NCBI RefSeq assembly: GCF_024494465.1
Contig: NZ_JAETXM010000013.1
Location: forward strand, 53,856-117,855
Length of the DNA stretch: 64,000 bases
Direction: 5' to 3'
Source: Bacillus sp. V3B
Lineage (GTDB): Bacteria; Bacillota; Bacilli; Bacillales; Cytobacillaceae
The notes beneath the pieces were generated by a model. That model saw only the letters and a program-made list of their open reading frames with translations. It searched no databases and was not told the origin of the DNA. Made by a program: the position numbers and the translations under genes. Positions 36,254-47,826 of this stretch are shown here, in pieces; position 1 is the stretch's first letter, and the number at the start of each line of letters is the position of its first letter.

Positions 36254-39079
36254 TTAATATCCCCCTTTTGTTAATGCTGCTGTAATGATCCGTGCTTGAT
36301 CTTTTTTATGAACATTCGGATCCCCTTCTGCAGGACTTGATCTACGACGTCGACCTAAATAAGATACAATCGTATTACTAGAGGAATACGTTCTTAAGAA
36401 TGGTTCTACAAAATGCCAAGCTCCCATATTTTTTGGTTCTTCCTGAACCCAAACGATTTCTTTCACATGAGGATATCGTTTAATAATTCGTTCAATCTCA
36501 CTCTCTGGGAATGGATAAATTTCTTCAATTCGTACAAGGTGAAGCCAATCTGTTTCACTCTCAGTATTTAATTTTTCTGCTAAATCAATGGCCACCTTTC
36601 CAGTAGAAAATACAATCCTTTGGACTTTTTCTATTTTTTCTAAAAGATCAGGCTGCTCAATAACAGATTGGAATTCACCCTCACTTAGCTCTAACCCATT
36701 TGATGCTACTAATGGATTACGAAGCAAGCTCTTTGGCGTCATAATGACAAGTGGGCGAACTTCTTCTCTATTTAAAATCATCGCTTGACGTCTTAAGATA
36801 TGGAAATATTGGGCTGCATTCGTTAAATTGGCCACTGTCCAGTTGTTTTCCGCTGCGAGTAAAAGAAAACGTTCGAGCCTTCCACTTGAATGCTCTGGCC
36901 CCTGTCCTTCATAACCATGCGGAAGCAGCATGACTAGGCCAGATTTTTGTCCCCATTTTGCTCGACCTGCAGCAATAAACTGATCAAAAATCACTTGAGC
37001 TGAATTGGCAAAATCACCGTATTGAGCTTCCCATAGCACGAGCGTTTCAGGAGCAAATACATTATAACCATATTCAAATCCAAGGACAGACCCTTCTGAA
37101 AGAGGGCTGTTATGAATAGCAAAGGAAGCCTTTGCCGTTGATAATACATGAAGAGGAGAAAATCCTTTTCCTGTACTGCTATCATGAAGAACTAAATTTC
37201 TTTGTGCAAAGGTCCCTCTTTCTGAGTCTTGTCCCGTGATTCGAATAGGCGTCCCATCTGATAAGATCGTTGCAAATGCAAGTGTTTCTGCTAGACCCCA
37301 ATCTACTTTCCCATCACCTTCCAATGCATTTCGTCTACGTTGGAGTATTTTTTCAAGTTTATTAAATACTTGAACTGACTCTGGCCAGGCTAATAACTCT
37401 TGATTAATCTGCTGTAATTGTTCTAGCGGAACAGCCGTTTTTACTTTTCCAAAACCTTTTTCAATCTTTTCAGGCGGATTTTTAATCATCGCTTCTTGCT
37501 TCTTATCTGTAACTTGTTCATATGCTTTTTGCAACTTTGTACCAACACCCGTTTCAATGCTCTGTTTCAGTTCTTCTGTTAAAATGCCCTCTTCTAATAA
37601 TTTATTTCCATATATTTCTTTAACAGTTGGGTGTTGATGAATGATCCTATACATAAGAGGATTTGTTGTCATTGGCTCATCCATTTCGTTATGACCAAAT
37701 CGGCGGTAGCCAATTAAATCAATCAAAAAGTCTTTATGAAACATTTCACGATATTCACAAGCGAGTATCGCTGCCTCGATACAACTTTCAGGGTCATCTG
37801 CATTGACATGAACAATTGGAACTTCAAACCCTTTAGCCAAATCACTTGCATATCTAGTTGAACGCGAGTCACTAGATTCAGTTGTAAATCCAATCATGTT
37901 ATTAGCAATGATATGAATGGACCCTCCTGTACGATATCCTTTCAAATTACCAAGGTTCAAGGTTTCAGCCACAATCCCTTGTCCTGGAAAAGCGGCATCA
38001 CCATGAATGATAATAGAAAGAGCTAATGCCGGATTTTCCTTCGGATAACCTGCTTCGTCTCGATTATCTTGTGCAGCTCGTGTAAATCCTTCTACGATAG
38101 CACCAACAAACTCTAAATGACTTGGATTATTAGCTAAGTTTAAATGCACATTTTGTGTACTTTCTTTTTTCATTTGTCGTTCCAGACCCAAATGATATTT
38201 CACATCGCCCGTCCAGCCAAAATTAATTCCGATTGAACCTTCTGATGGAACTAATTTTTTATTTGGTGCATGCTGAAATTCAGCAAAAATAATTTCATAT
38301 GGCTTACCCAGTATGTGGGCAAGAACATTTAAACGACCACGGTGAGCCATCCCCATATTAATCGTAGTTGCACCTCCCATGACCGATCCTGTAATCAGTT
38401 CATCTAGTAAAGGTATCATAGCGTCAAGACCTTCAATGGAAAACCGTTTCTGACCTACGTATGTGCGATGAAGAAACCTTTCGAACTCTTCTACTTCTGT
38501 TAATCGCTTAAACAAATTTATTTTATTTTCCTTTTTTAATGTAGAAAGTAACGACCCTTTTTCAACTTTTTGCTGTAACCACTTTTTTTCTTCAATATTA
38601 CTTACATGATGAAATTCAAAAGCTAACTTACCTGTATAGACTTGTTTTAAATAGTCAAATGCTTCATACCCATTTTGAGTCGTTTCCGGCACATCTGGAC
38701 ATAGAATCTCTGCTGGTATCGCCTCTAAATCAGCTTTACTTAATCCGTAATGAGCGGGATCCAAGTGGCTGATTTCCGGAATATGATCATGTAAAGGATA
38801 GATATCTGCTGCTAAATGTCCATAATCACGTGTTTTATCAGCTAATTTAAGGACTGCCTTTACCTTTTGATACCATTCATTTGACAAGTTTTCCTTCATT
38901 CCTAGTAGACTAGTCTTCGGTTTCTCTCGTGATCCCCATTCATGAAAATACTGTCTCATTTCCTCATCAACCGACTGCGGATCTTCTAAATATTTTTCAT
39001 ACAACTCCATCACATAGCCAAGGTTAGGGCCATGAAATTGTTCTTGAAGGAGACTTAACCCCTTGTTTCGCTTACTCAT
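36254..39079 (-). CDS. odhA: 2-oxoglutarate dehydrogenase E1 component
   Basis: 941 residues, thiamine diphosphate enzyme. N-terminal [20 protein letters not shown], ThDP motif with [17 protein letters not shown] and NNMIGFTT, and the transketolase-like part with [19 protein letters not shown]. It decarboxylates 2-oxoglutarate and succinylates the E2 lipoyl group. The ATG at 39079 and a TTG at 39082 share the GGTGGAGG site; both are plausible. First gene of odhAB. E3 is shared and not encoded here. Confidence 0.97.
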   Translation of the reverse strand: MSKRNKGLSLLQEQFHGPNLGYVMELYEKYLEDPQSVDEEMRQYFHEWGSREKPKTSLLGMKENLSNEWYQKVKAVLKLADKTRDYGHLAADIYPLHDHIPEISHLDPAHYGLSKADLEAIPAEILCPDVPETTQNGYEAFDYLKQVYTGKLAFEFHHVSNIEEKKWLQQKVEKGSLLSTLKKENKINLFKRLTEVEEFERFLHRTYVGQKRFSIEGLDAMIPLLDELITGSVMGGATTINMGMAHRGRLNVLAHILGKPYEIIFAEFQHAPNKKLVPSEGSIGINFGWTGDVKYHLGLERQMKKESTQNVHLNLANNPSHLEFVGAIVEGFTRAAQDNRDEAGYPKENPALALSIIIHGDAAFPGQGIVAETLNLGNLKGYRTGGSIHIIANNMIGFTTESSDSRSTRYASDLAKGFEVPIVHVNADDPESCIEAAILACEYREMFHKDFLIDLIGYRRFGHNEMDEPMTTNPLMYRIIHQHPTVKEIYGNKLLEEGILTEELKQSIETGVGTKLQKAYEQVTDKKQEAMIKNPPEKIEKGFGKVKTAVPLEQLQQINQELLAWPESVQVFNKLEKILQRRRNALEGDGKVDWGLAETLAFATILSDGTPIRITGQDSERGTFAQRNLVLHDSSTGKGFSPLHVLSTAKASFAIHNSPLSEGSVLGFEYGYNVFAPETLVLWEAQYGDFANSAQVIFDQFIAAGRAKWGQKSGLVMLLPHGYEGQGPEHSSGRLERFLLLAAENNWTVANLTNAAQYFHILRRQAMILNREEVRPLVIMTPKSLLRNPLVASNGLELSEGEFQSVIEQPDLLEKIEKVQRIVFSTGKVAIDLAEKLNTESETDWLHLVRIEEIYPFPESEIERIIKRYPHVKEIVWVQEEPKNMGAWHFVEPFLRTYSSSNTIVSYLGRRRRSSPAEGDPNVHKKDQARIITAALTKGGY

Positions 39080-39274
39080 CAAAAAAAGACCTCCACCTTC
39101 GTTTTATAAAAGGATCAAGTACATCTATCCTCTTTGTTCTCAAAAATAAAAAAATTCATTTAAAAAATATATATTTAATTAATTCAGAATATAAACTATT
39201 TTGTTAATATTTTAACATCATTACTTTCATGCTACAAAATTTTTAAACTTTTTCATCTAACTTATATACATAAG

Positions 39275-39320
39275 ACTTCCATCAGCGGGGATTTTACTGC
39301 CCGTTAAGAGTGGGATAAAA
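39275..39320. repeat. Dispersed intergenic repeat, family B, copy 1
   Basis: About 46 nt: ACTTCCATCAGCGGGG, TTTTACTGCCCG, TTAAGAGTGGGATAAAA. A copy with few changes lies at 56220-56264. Not associated with an ORF. Origin unknown. Confidence 0.65.
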
Positions 39321-39344
39321 TAAATGCGATATTTTTTTCTAAAA

Positions 39345-39375
39345 TAAAAAAACCAGGTTACACCCGGTTTTTTTA
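39345..39375. terminator. Isolated terminator-like hairpin
   Basis: AAAAAACC-A-GG/CC-C-GGTTTTTT, 25 nt after repeat B copy 1. No gene reads into it from either side, since odhA diverges and the met operon starts downstream. It may end a short RNA that includes the repeat. Confidence 0.55.
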
Positions 39376-39550
39376 GAAATTATCAATTTAATAGTTTCTA
39401 TAAAAGGAAGTAAACCACACATCCTCTTCTTTGCATCGCATATTTATCATTATTCTATAATTGTTTTTATATCAGCAATTATTGACAAATTTCGAAAAAA
39501 GAATTGCATGTTTTCATTTTTTATAGTAAAGTTTAATAAATTAATGTTTT

Positions 39551-39720
39551 TCTTATCAAGAGAGGTAGAGGGTATGGCCCAAGGACACCTCAGCAACCTT
39601 CAATGGCATCACATTGAAAAGGTGCTAATTCCAGCAAGTTTCTGATAAACTTGAAAGATAAGAAGAAGTCCTGTTTATTCATTTAAACGAAAGTCTTCTT
39701 CTCCAAGAAGACTTTTTTTA
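39551..39720 (+). ncRNA. SAM-I (S-box) riboswitch of the met operon
   Basis: P1 TCTTATC/GATAAGA closes 39551-39663. Conserved core: AGAGAGGTAGAGGG, GGCCC, the CAGCAACC block and GGTGCTAATTCCAGCAA. The terminator AAGTCTTCTT/AAGAAGACTT with a T-tract is at 39690-39720. AGAAGAAG just after P1 can pair with CTTCTTCT of the terminator as an antiterminator. SAM binding is expected to stop transcription of metI-metC-yitJ-metH. Confidence 0.96.
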
Positions 39721-39824
39721 TTTATAAAAAGCGATCTTCTTAACCCAGTATACTAATAGGATAAATCAATATATTAAAGTGGTTAGGGACACTAGTTCCC
39801 CCCTTTTTTTAAGGAGTGTTTTAC

Positions 39825-40943
39825 ATGTATAAAACAGATACAAAATTAGCGCAAATCGGTAATCGAAGCGAACAAACAACAGGAGCAGTCAATATGCCCG
39901 TCTATTTTTCAACTGCATATCGCCACGAGGGAATCGGTCAATCAACCGGATTTGATTATAGTCGAACAGGTAATCCCACAAGACAAACCCTTGAAAAAGC
40001 GATTGCTGATTTAGAAGGCGGAGATCAAGGATATGCTTGTAGCTCTGGAATGGCAGCAATCTTCACCGTTCTTTCTCTATTTCAATCAGGTGATGAATGG
40101 GTTGTCTCAAAAGATTTATATGGAGGTACTTATCGTCTACTTGAAGAAGGATTTCAAAAATGGGGATTACGATGTCGATATACAAATACAAGTAATGTGC
40201 AAAACATTGAAAATGAAATCACTCCCCAAACAAAAGCGATTTTTCTTGAAACTCCGACAAATCCTCTTATGGAGAAAACGGATATTTCAGAAGCAGCACG
40301 CATTGCTAAAAAACACAATGTATTGCTCATTGTCGACAATACATTTTATACCCCTGTTCTTCAACAGCCGATTGAATTAGGAGCAGATATTGTTATTCAT
40401 AGTGCGACAAAATATTTAGGTGGTCACAATGATGTTCTTGCTGGGTTAATCGTTGCCAAAGGAGAAGAGCTTTGCCAAGAAATCGCTAAATATCACAATG
40501 CAGCAGGAGCTGTTTTAAGCCCGTTTGATTCATGGCTCTTAATGCGCGGCATGAAAACACTCTCATTAAGAATGGAACGTCATGAGAAAAATGCTCGTGA
40601 AATCGTTCAATTTTTGGAAAAGCACGATGGGATTACAGACGTTTTATATCCAGGAAATGGCGGAATGGTCTCTTTTCGCATTTTAGATGAAACATGGGTA
40701 AACCCTTTCTTACAACAATTAAAATTAATTAGTTTTGCTGAAAGTCTAGGTGGCGTGGAAAGCCTTATTACCTACCCTGCAACACAAACACATGCCGATA
40801 TACCTGAGGAAATCCGTAATGAAACAGGGGTCGATAATCGTTTATTACGTTTTTCCGTAGGCATTGAAGATGTTCAGGATTTAATCCAGGATTTAACAGA
40901 AGCACTCGCTACAGTAAAAAAGGAGGTCACTATTCATGAGTAA
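39825..40943 (+). CDS. metI: Cystathionine gamma-synthase / O-acetylhomoserine thiolyase
   Basis: 372 residues, Cys/Met metabolism PLP family. The PLP lysine is in HSATKYLGGHNDVLAG; YSRTGNPTRQTLEKA and SSGMAAI match MetI (373 in B. subtilis). It condenses an acylhomoserine with cysteine or sulfide. The ATG at 39825 follows AAGGAGTGTTTTAC; a GTG inside that site is not used. First gene of an operon; it overlaps metC by 8 nt. Confidence 0.93.
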   Translation: MYKTDTKLAQIGNRSEQTTGAVNMPVYFSTAYRHEGIGQSTGFDYSRTGNPTRQTLEKAIADLEGGDQGYACSSGMAAIFTVLSLFQSGDEWVVSKDLYGGTYRLLEEGFQKWGLRCRYTNTSNVQNIENEITPQTKAIFLETPTNPLMEKTDISEAARIAKKHNVLLIVDNTFYTPVLQQPIELGADIVIHSATKYLGGHNDVLAGLIVAKGEELCQEIAKYHNAAGAVLSPFDSWLLMRGMKTLSLRMERHEKNAREIVQFLEKHDGITDVLYPGNGGMVSFRILDETWVNPFLQQLKLISFAESLGGVESLITYPATQTHADIPEEIRNETGVDNRLLRFSVGIEDVQDLIQDLTEALATVKKEVTIHE

Positions 40944-42117
40944 TTCATATTCTTTTCAAACCAATTTACTTCATAATAAACATAAATTAGATCCAGCTAC
41001 AGGAGCGGTTAGTGTGCCGATTCAGCATGCTTCTACCTTTCATCAATCAGATATTGACTCATTTGGGAAATACGATTATAGCCGAAGCGCTAATCCAACA
41101 AGAGAAGCACTAGAAGAAGTAATTGCTGAATTAGAAGAAGGTTGCAGAGGTTTTGCCTTTTCTTCTGGGATGGCTGCGATTTCGACTGCATTTCTATTGC
41201 TTTCCAAGGACGATCATGTCGTGATTACAGAAGATGTCTATGGTGGAACATTCCGAATGGTATCCCAAGTTCTTACTCGTTTCGGAATCAGCCATACGTT
41301 TGTTGATATGACAAACCTTGAAGAGGTAAGAAATGCGATTCGTCCAAATACAAAACTCTTTTATGTCGAGACTCCTTCTAATCCGACATTAAAAGTAACG
41401 GATATTAAGGCAGTTAGTAAACTAGCGAAAGAACATCATGCATTAACATTCGTCGATAATACGTTTTTAACACCAGCTTTGCAAAAACCACTTACGCTTG
41501 GAGCAGACATTGTTTTGCATAGTGCCACAAAATTCTTATCCGGACATAGTGATGTTGTCGCAGGTCTTGCCGTTGTGAAAGACCCAGCTCTAGCCGATAA
41601 ACTTGCCTTTTTACAAAATTCATTTGGTGCAGTTCTAGGTGTTCAAGATGCATGGCTTGTCCTTCGTGGGTTAAAGACCTTACATGTTCGCCTAGAACAT
41701 TCCGTTCAAGCAGCAGAAAAACTAGCAAGATTTTTCCAAGAACATCCACTTGTCAATAAAGTGTACTATCCTGGGCTTAGTGATCATCCGCAATATGATA
41801 TACAAAATTCTCAAGCAACATCAGCCGGCGCCGTTTTTTCCTTTGATTTGAAAAATGAGGCTGTGATGAGAACTTTTGTTGAAAATGTAACGATTCCTGT
41901 TTTTGCGGTAAGTCTTGGTGCAGTAGAATCAATCCTTTCTTATCCAGCAAAAATGTCTCATGCCGCTATGCCTGAAAGCGAACGCACACAGCGTGGAATT
42001 ACGAACAGCTTGCTACGTCTTTCTGTTGGACTAGAAAATCCAGACGATTTGATTCAAGACTTTTCAAATGCTCTTGAAAAAGCCAATCAATCAAATTTAA
42101 TTTATGATCGAGGTTAA
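40936..42117 (+). CDS. metC: Cystathionine beta-lyase
   Basis: 393 residues, PLP enzyme of the same family as metI. PLP-binding [30 protein letters not shown] and [14 protein letters not shown] are visible. It cleaves cystathionine to homocysteine, pyruvate and ammonia. Its ribosome binding site AAAAAGGAGGTCACT lies in the metI end, with 8 nt overlap. It feeds homocysteine to the two methyltransferases downstream. Confidence 0.93.
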   Translation: MSNSYSFQTNLLHNKHKLDPATGAVSVPIQHASTFHQSDIDSFGKYDYSRSANPTREALEEVIAELEEGCRGFAFSSGMAAISTAFLLLSKDDHVVITEDVYGGTFRMVSQVLTRFGISHTFVDMTNLEEVRNAIRPNTKLFYVETPSNPTLKVTDIKAVSKLAKEHHALTFVDNTFLTPALQKPLTLGADIVLHSATKFLSGHSDVVAGLAVVKDPALADKLAFLQNSFGAVLGVQDAWLVLRGLKTLHVRLEHSVQAAEKLARFFQEHPLVNKVYYPGLSDHPQYDIQNSQATSAGAVFSFDLKNEAVMRTFVENVTIPVFAVSLGAVESILSYPAKMSHAAMPESERTQRGITNSLLRLSVGLENPDDLIQDFSNALEKANQSNLIYDRG

Positions 42118-42121
42118 TAAA

Positions 42122-43993
42122 ATGAACTTTTTAAAAAAAATGGAAAAAGAAATATTAATTGCTGATGGCGCCATGGGTACTCTTCTCTACTCTTATGGAA
42201 AAGATAATTGTTTGGAACAATTAAATCTATCACATTCTGAGCAGATCATTAGAATTCATCAAGCGTATTTAGATGCCGGTGCTGACATCATCCAAACAAA
42301 TACCTATGCGGCTAACGCCTTAAAGCTTAGCCGCTATGGATTAGAAGACTCAGTAAAGGAAATTAACAGTGCCGCTGCTAAGAATGCCAAACAAGCCCTA
42401 ACAGCAGCACAAACAGACGCATACATCATTGGAAGTATGGGCGGAAATCGAGGAATTAATCCTCAAACTGTTTCAATTGACGAAATTAAAAGAAGTTTTC
42501 ATGAACAATTGTCCTATCTATTATTAGAAGGTATAGATGGTATTTTACTAGAAACATATTATGATTTAGAAGAATTAGAAACCGTACTATCGATTGCGAG
42601 AAAAGAAACCGATTTGCCAATTATTGCTCAAGTATCGATGCAGGAAGTAGGTTTTCTGCAAAACCATATGCCAATTGCTGATGCCATACAGCGATTAGAA
42701 AGTTTGGGCGCAGATATTGTAGGAATAAACTGCCGATTTGGCCCACATCATATGCTCATGGCATTAGAACAAGCACCTATTCCATCTAAAGCATACTTAT
42801 CCGCTTATCCAAATGCGGGTCTTCCTTCTTATACAGATGGTGTTTTTCATTATGATGGGAACGCAGACTATTTCCGAAAATCAGCTCAGTCTTTCCGTGA
42901 ACAAGGCGTGCGATTACTCGGCGGTTGCTGCGGAACAACACCTGAGCATATTCATGCATTCGCTACTGAACTTAAAGGAACTGCACCGATTCACGAGAAA
43001 AATCTAAAAATCAAAGAAGAAAAAATCGTCGTTACATCTAAGACCGTAGCACGTGAGCTCCCGCCTCTTCAAGACATTGTAAAAGAACGACCGTCTGTTA
43101 TTGTCGAGTTAGACCCACCTAGAAAACTTGATACAACAAAGTTTTTTGAAGGGGCAAAAGCATTGAAAGAAAAAGGGATTGATGCAATTACTTTAGCTGA
43201 TAATTCCCTTGCCTCACCGAGGATCTCTAACTCTGCTTTAGGGCATTTAGTCAAAACAAAAATAGGATTAAGACCACTTATTCATTTAACCTGTCGAGAT
43301 CGTAATATGATTGGTTTGCAATCACATTTAATGGGATTACACACTCTGGGTTTAAATGATCTGTTAGCAATTACAGGTGATCCTGCGAGAGTTGGTGATT
43401 TCCCTGGGGCCTCATCTGTTTATGATGTATCTTCATTTGAACTCATTCAAATGATTAAGCAATTAAATGAAGGGTTATCACTTTCTGGAAAAGACTTAGG
43501 CCAAAAAACATCTTTCTCTGTTGCAGCTGCCTTTAATCCAAATGTTCGCCAAGTTGATAAAGCTGTAAAAAGACTCGAGAAAAAAATCTCATTTGGAGCA
43601 GATTATTTTATTACTCAGCCTGTCTATTCCGAAGAAAAACTCATTCGTATTCACGAAGAAACGAAACATTTAGATACCCCTATTTATATAGGTCTAATGC
43701 CACTAACAAGCAGTAAAAATGCAGAATTTCTTCATCATGAAGTACCAGGAATCAAAATTGCTGATTCGATTAGAGACTCCATGGCGTCCTTAAAAGATGA
43801 TCCTATTCAGTCAGCAATGGAAGGAATTAAGATTACAAAATCGTTAATCGATGTAGCTGCAGAATTATTCAATGGAATTTATTTGATAACTCCTTTTATG
43901 AGATATGAAATGTCTGTAGAATTATCCGAATATGCTCGTTTAGCAACTGAGAAATTTAGGAGGAACCATCATGTCAAAAGCATCAATAACTGA
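42122..43993 (+). CDS. yitJ: Bifunctional homocysteine S-methyltransferase / methylenetetrahydrofolate reductase
   Basis: 623 residues. N-terminal homocysteine methyltransferase domain (about 1-300) with zinc ligands in GINCRFGP and [11 protein letters not shown]-terminal MetF-like flavin domain (about 325-620) with [20 protein letters not shown] and [10 protein letters not shown]. It supplies 5-methyl-THF and may transfer the methyl group. The ATG at 42122 follows GAGGTTAATAAA; an in-frame ATG six codons earlier is inside metC. It overlaps metH by 23 nt. Confidence 0.93.
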   Translation: MNFLKKMEKEILIADGAMGTLLYSYGKDNCLEQLNLSHSEQIIRIHQAYLDAGADIIQTNTYAANALKLSRYGLEDSVKEINSAAAKNAKQALTAAQTDAYIIGSMGGNRGINPQTVSIDEIKRSFHEQLSYLLLEGIDGILLETYYDLEELETVLSIARKETDLPIIAQVSMQEVGFLQNHMPIADAIQRLESLGADIVGINCRFGPHHMLMALEQAPIPSKAYLSAYPNAGLPSYTDGVFHYDGNADYFRKSAQSFREQGVRLLGGCCGTTPEHIHAFATELKGTAPIHEKNLKIKEEKIVVTSKTVARELPPLQDIVKERPSVIVELDPPRKLDTTKFFEGAKALKEKGIDAITLADNSLASPRISNSALGHLVKTKIGLRPLIHLTCRDRNMIGLQSHLMGLHTLGLNDLLAITGDPARVGDFPGASSVYDVSSFELIQMIKQLNEGLSLSGKDLGQKTSFSVAAAFNPNVRQVDKAVKRLEKKISFGADYFITQPVYSEEKLIRIHEETKHLDTPIYIGLMPLTSSKNAEFLHHEVPGIKIADSIRDSMASLKDDPIQSAMEGIKITKSLIDVAAELFNGIYLITPFMRYEMSVELSEYARLATEKFRRNHHVKSINN

Positions 43994-46900
43994 ACAAATG
44001 AATAAAAAGATTCTCATTATGGATGGGGCCATGGGAACGATGCTCCAAGAAGCTAACCTCTCAGCAGATGACTTTGGTGGAGAACAATTGGAAGGCTGTA
44101 ATGAAAATTTAACCCTCACACGACCTGACGTAATTGAGTCGATTCATCGGCAATATTTAGAAGCAGGTGCTGATATCATTGAAACGAATACGTTTGGGGC
44201 AACTCAAATTGTGCTTGATGAATATGGACTTGGTACAAAAGCTTATGAGATTAATAAAGTGGCTGCCGAGATTGCGCGAAGTGTAGCGGACAGCCTCTCT
44301 ACCCCTTCTTGGCCTCGGTTTGTTGCTGGTTCAATGGGACCGACAACAAAAACGTTGAGCGTCACAGGTGGGGCGACATTTGAAGAGTTGATTCAGAACT
44401 ATGAAGAACAAGCTCGTGGTCTAATCGATGGGGATGTTGATGTTCTCTTATTAGAAACCAGTCAAGATTTATTAAATGTAAAAGCAGGATTTATCGGCAT
44501 ACAACAAGCCTATGAAAAAACTGGAATCACTCTACCGCTTATGATTTCCGGCACAATTGAACCAATGGGGACAACTTTAGCAGGACAATCAATTGAAGCG
44601 TTCTACATTTCAATTGAACATATGAACCCAATTGCGGTTGGATTAAACTGTGCAACAGGTCCAGAATTCATGCAAGACCATATTCGTTCGCTTTCAGGTC
44701 TTTCTACCATTGCGGTTAGCTGTTATCCGAATGCTGGGCTACCCGACGAAGAAGGTCATTATCATGAAACGCCTGAATCATTAGCGCAAAAATTGTCTGG
44801 ATTTGCCGAAGAAGGCTGGCTTAACATCGTCGGTGGGTGCTGTGGAACGACTCCTGGGCATATTCAAGCCCTTGCAAATACCATGCAGAAGTTCCAACCA
44901 AGACAACGTAAAGATCATCATCTTCACATGGTATCGGGTATTGAACCGTTCATTTATGACGATCCCACTCTCCGCCCGATCATGGTTGGTGAACGAACAA
45001 ATGTCATTGGATCTAGAAAGTTTAAACGTCTCATTGCAGAAGGTAAATTTGAAGAAGCAGCTGAAATTGCGCGAGCTCAAGTAAGAAAAGGAGCCCATGT
45101 CATTGATGTTTGTCTTGCAGACCCTGACCGTGATGAAATCACAGACATGGAAAGCTTTATTAAAGAAGCGGTCAAGAAAGTAAAGGTTCCACTTGTCATC
45201 GATTCAACCGATGATGCGGTAATTGAAAAGGCCCTCTCCTACTCACAAGGAAAAGCCATTATCAATTCGATCAACCTTGAAGACGGAGAAGAACGCTTTG
45301 AAGCTATTGCTCCCCTTGTTCATAAGTATGGTGCTGCTGTTGTGGTTGGTACGATTGATGAAAAAGGAATGGGTGTTAGTGCAGATAACAAACTAGAAAT
45401 TGCTGAGCGATCGTATCAATTATTAGTCGAGAAATACGGTATCCCTCCTCAAGATATTATTTTTGACCCACTTGTATTTCCAGTAGGAACAGGGGATGAA
45501 CAGTATATTGGTTCCGCCAAAGCAACTGTAGAAGGAATCCGTTTGATTAAAGAAAAATTTCCTGAAGTGCAAACGATTCTTGGGGTAAGCAATGTTTCAT
45601 TTGGTCTCCCACCAGTTGGCCGTGAAATTTTAAATTCAATCTTTTTATATCATTGCACACTAGCAGGACTTGATTATGCGATTGTTAATACAGAAAAACT
45701 AGAACGATTTGCATCGATTTCAAAAGAAGAAGTAGCACTCGCTGAAAAACTTCTTTTTGAAACAACTGATGAATCATTGGCAATATTTACTGAGTACTAC
45801 CGCGGTAAGAAAAAAGAAACAAAAAGTGGTCTCCCAGATATGACTTTAAGGGAAAGGCTCGCCTACTATGTGATTGAAGGAACAAAGGAAGGCTTAATTC
45901 CTGATTTGGAGCTGGCTTTGAAAGAGTATCCAGCACCACTTGATATTATTAACGGACCGTTAATGGATGGAATGAAAGAAGTCGGTCGCCTTTTTAATGA
46001 AAACCAACTAATTGTTGCGGAAGTACTACAAAGTGCAGAAGTCATGAAAGCATCTGTTGCCTATTTAGAGCCTTTTATGGAAAGTAATGATACTTCTGCG
46101 GCAAAGGGGACCATTATATTAGCGACCGTTAAAGGTGATGTCCATGATATTGGGAAAAACCTTGTTGAGATTATTTTAAGTAATAATGGCTATAAAGTGG
46201 TGGATCTTGGGATAAAAGTGGCTCCCGCTGATTTAGTTGAAGCCGTCAAAAGAGAAAAACCAGATATCGTTGGACTATCAGGATTACTCGTAAAATCAGC
46301 TCAACAAATGGTTTTAACTGCCCATGATATGAAGCAAGCTGGGATTGATGTACCTATTTTAGTCGGTGGAGCTGCCCTATCACGGAAGTTCACAGATAAT
46401 AAAATTTCAAAGGAATATGAGGGCCTCGTTCTTTATGCAAAGGATGCTATGGTTGGGCTATCTCTAGCAAACCAGCTACAAGACCCGGTTGAAGTCGAAA
46501 AATTAGTACAGGAGAAAATAGAAAAGGAAAATGCTGCACCTCTTCCTGCTTACGAGAGACCAACAAGTTCTGTTGCTGTAAAAGTACGGAAAAAGGTAAA
46601 TACAGATGCCCCTGTATTTGTCCCACAAGATACAAAACGGCATTTGTTAAAATCCTATTCCTTTTCCCATGTTGAACCGTATATAAACAAGCAGACATTA
46701 ATTGGTCATCATCTCGGTTTAAAAGGGAAACTTGAAAAGCTTCTTCAAGAAGGTGATGAAAAAGCAGTTAAATTAAATGATATGATCAATGGATTAATAC
46801 AGGATGCTATACAAAATGGCTGGATTTCTCCCGCTGCTGTGTATCAGTTTTTCCCTGCACAATCTGACGGAGATCGTGTTTTAATCTATGATCCAGAACA

Positions 46901-47414
46901 TCCTGGAAAAGTGATTGAAACGTTCGAATTTCCAAGACAAGAATCTGAACCTTATCTATGCTTAGCCGACTTTTTAAAGCCTGTTGACAGCGGACAAATG
47001 GATTATGTATCTTTCTTCGCAGTCACTGCAGGAAAAGGAATTCGACAAGTAGCAGAAAAATTAAAAAGCGAAGGACGTTTTCTAGAAAATCATGCTCTAC
47101 AGGCATTAGCACTAGAAACAGCAGAAGGATTGGCAGAACTGATACATCGTCAAGTACGTGATCGTTGGGGTTTCCCAGATCCGGTGAACTTTACGATGAA
47201 AGAACGTTTTGCTGCTAAATATCAAGGGCAACGCTTTTCATTTGGCTACCCTGCTTGTCCGGATCTTGAAGATCAGAAAAAGCTATTTAAACTTATTTCA
47301 CCTGAGGATATTGGTATTGAACTAACAGAAGGCTTCATGATGGAACCCGAAGCAAGTGTAACAGCGCTTGTGTTCGCCCATCCCGAAGCAAGATATTTTA
47401 ATGTATTAAGATAA
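43971..47414 (+). CDS. metH: Cobalamin-dependent methionine synthase
   Basis: 1147 residues, full-length. Homocysteine domain (1-310, zinc cysteines in GLNCATGP and [10 protein letters not shown]), pterin domain (about 330-610, [16 protein letters not shown] and [10 protein letters not shown]), B12 cap (about 640-735), B12-binding domain with GDVHDIGKN (ligand His; about 740-870) and the C-terminal SAM-dependent reactivation domain (about 895-1147, RAEAR variant HPEARYFNV). It makes methionine from homocysteine and 5-methyl-THF. Starts after TAGGAGGAACC. The last gene of the operon. Confidence 0.97.
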   Translation: MSKASITEQMNKKILIMDGAMGTMLQEANLSADDFGGEQLEGCNENLTLTRPDVIESIHRQYLEAGADIIETNTFGATQIVLDEYGLGTKAYEINKVAAEIARSVADSLSTPSWPRFVAGSMGPTTKTLSVTGGATFEELIQNYEEQARGLIDGDVDVLLLETSQDLLNVKAGFIGIQQAYEKTGITLPLMISGTIEPMGTTLAGQSIEAFYISIEHMNPIAVGLNCATGPEFMQDHIRSLSGLSTIAVSCYPNAGLPDEEGHYHETPESLAQKLSGFAEEGWLNIVGGCCGTTPGHIQALANTMQKFQPRQRKDHHLHMVSGIEPFIYDDPTLRPIMVGERTNVIGSRKFKRLIAEGKFEEAAEIARAQVRKGAHVIDVCLADPDRDEITDMESFIKEAVKKVKVPLVIDSTDDAVIEKALSYSQGKAIINSINLEDGEERFEAIAPLVHKYGAAVVVGTIDEKGMGVSADNKLEIAERSYQLLVEKYGIPPQDIIFDPLVFPVGTGDEQYIGSAKATVEGIRLIKEKFPEVQTILGVSNVSFGLPPVGREILNSIFLYHCTLAGLDYAIVNTEKLERFASISKEEVALAEKLLFETTDESLAIFTEYYRGKKKETKSGLPDMTLRERLAYYVIEGTKEGLIPDLELALKEYPAPLDIINGPLMDGMKEVGRLFNENQLIVAEVLQSAEVMKASVAYLEPFMESNDTSAAKGTIILATVKGDVHDIGKNLVEIILSNNGYKVVDLGIKVAPADLVEAVKREKPDIVGLSGLLVKSAQQMVLTAHDMKQAGIDVPILVGGAALSRKFTDNKISKEYEGLVLYAKDAMVGLSLANQLQDPVEVEKLVQEKIEKENAAPLPAYERPTSSVAVKVRKKVNTDAPVFVPQDTKRHLLKSYSFSHVEPYINKQTLIGHHLGLKGKLEKLLQEGDEKAVKLNDMINGLIQDAIQNGWISPAAVYQFFPAQSDGDRVLIYDPEHPGKVIETFEFPRQESEPYLCLADFLKPVDSGQMDYVSFFAVTAGKGIRQVAEKLKSEGRFLENHALQALALETAEGLAELIHRQVRDRWGFPDPVNFTMKERFAAKYQGQRFSFGYPACPDLEDQKKLFKLISPEDIGIELTEGFMMEPEASVTALVFAHPEARYFNVLR

Positions 47415-47419
47415 GAGAA

Positions 47420-47449
47420 AAAGAAATCGGCGAATTCGCCGATTTCTTT
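47420..47449. terminator. 30-bp perfect palindromic terminator after metH
   Basis: AAAGAAATCGGCGAA/TTCGCCGATTTCTTT without a loop; TTTATTTTA follows on the plus strand. Confidence 0.88.
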
Positions 47450-47491
47450 ATTTTACTTATAGCCTATTTAAATTTTTTTCATTTTTTAAAG

Positions 47492-47677
47492 CTATAGGTT
47501 TTCAGTTTGTTGTTTAATTTCACTCTCACTAAAGATAAGATTGGCTTCTTCAAGTAATTTATGTTCATCTACTGAATCTCCAGCCATATTTTTTGAATTA
47601 GGAAAGTTATTTTCATTTTCAATTATCGTTTCCTTCTTTTTTGGAGCAGTTGTAAGATAATCTTCTTTTTTTGCCAT
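47492..47677 (-). CDS. Small hydrophilic hypothetical protein
   Basis: 61 residues: MAKKEDYLTTAPKKKE, then an acidic Asn/Glu-rich tail. No family recognised. Coding is supported by AAGGAGATGGTGAAA before the ATG at 47677. The frame opens 21 codons earlier without a ribosome binding site. Likely disordered; a spore or stress protein is possible but not shown. Confidence 0.55.
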   Translation of the reverse strand: MAKKEDYLTTAPKKKETIIENENNFPNSKNMAGDSVDEHKLLEEANLIFSESEIKQQTENL

Positions 47678-47793
47678 TTTCACCATCTCCTTCTTAAAGG
47701 TGATCCTTATCGATAAAGGTGTATGCTTGCCTATATCCATTCAAGATGGAAATACTTTATCCAAATATCTATTCCTTGTGTACACACTAGAAC

Positions 47794-47821
47794 AACCTAT
47801 CATCCGACAAGATGATAGGTT
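47794..47821 (-). terminator. Hairpin after mnmH
   Basis: 11-bp perfect stem AACCTATCATC/GATGATAGGTT, 6-nt loop. The T-tract is weak on the minus strand (TTGTTCT), better on the plus strand (ACTTTTTAG). Confidence 0.65.
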
Positions 47822-47826
47822 ACTTT

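Noticed and set aside
39551..39720. Small coding gene before metI
   Set aside because: All blocks of a SAM-I riboswitch are present and no frame carries a ribosome binding site.
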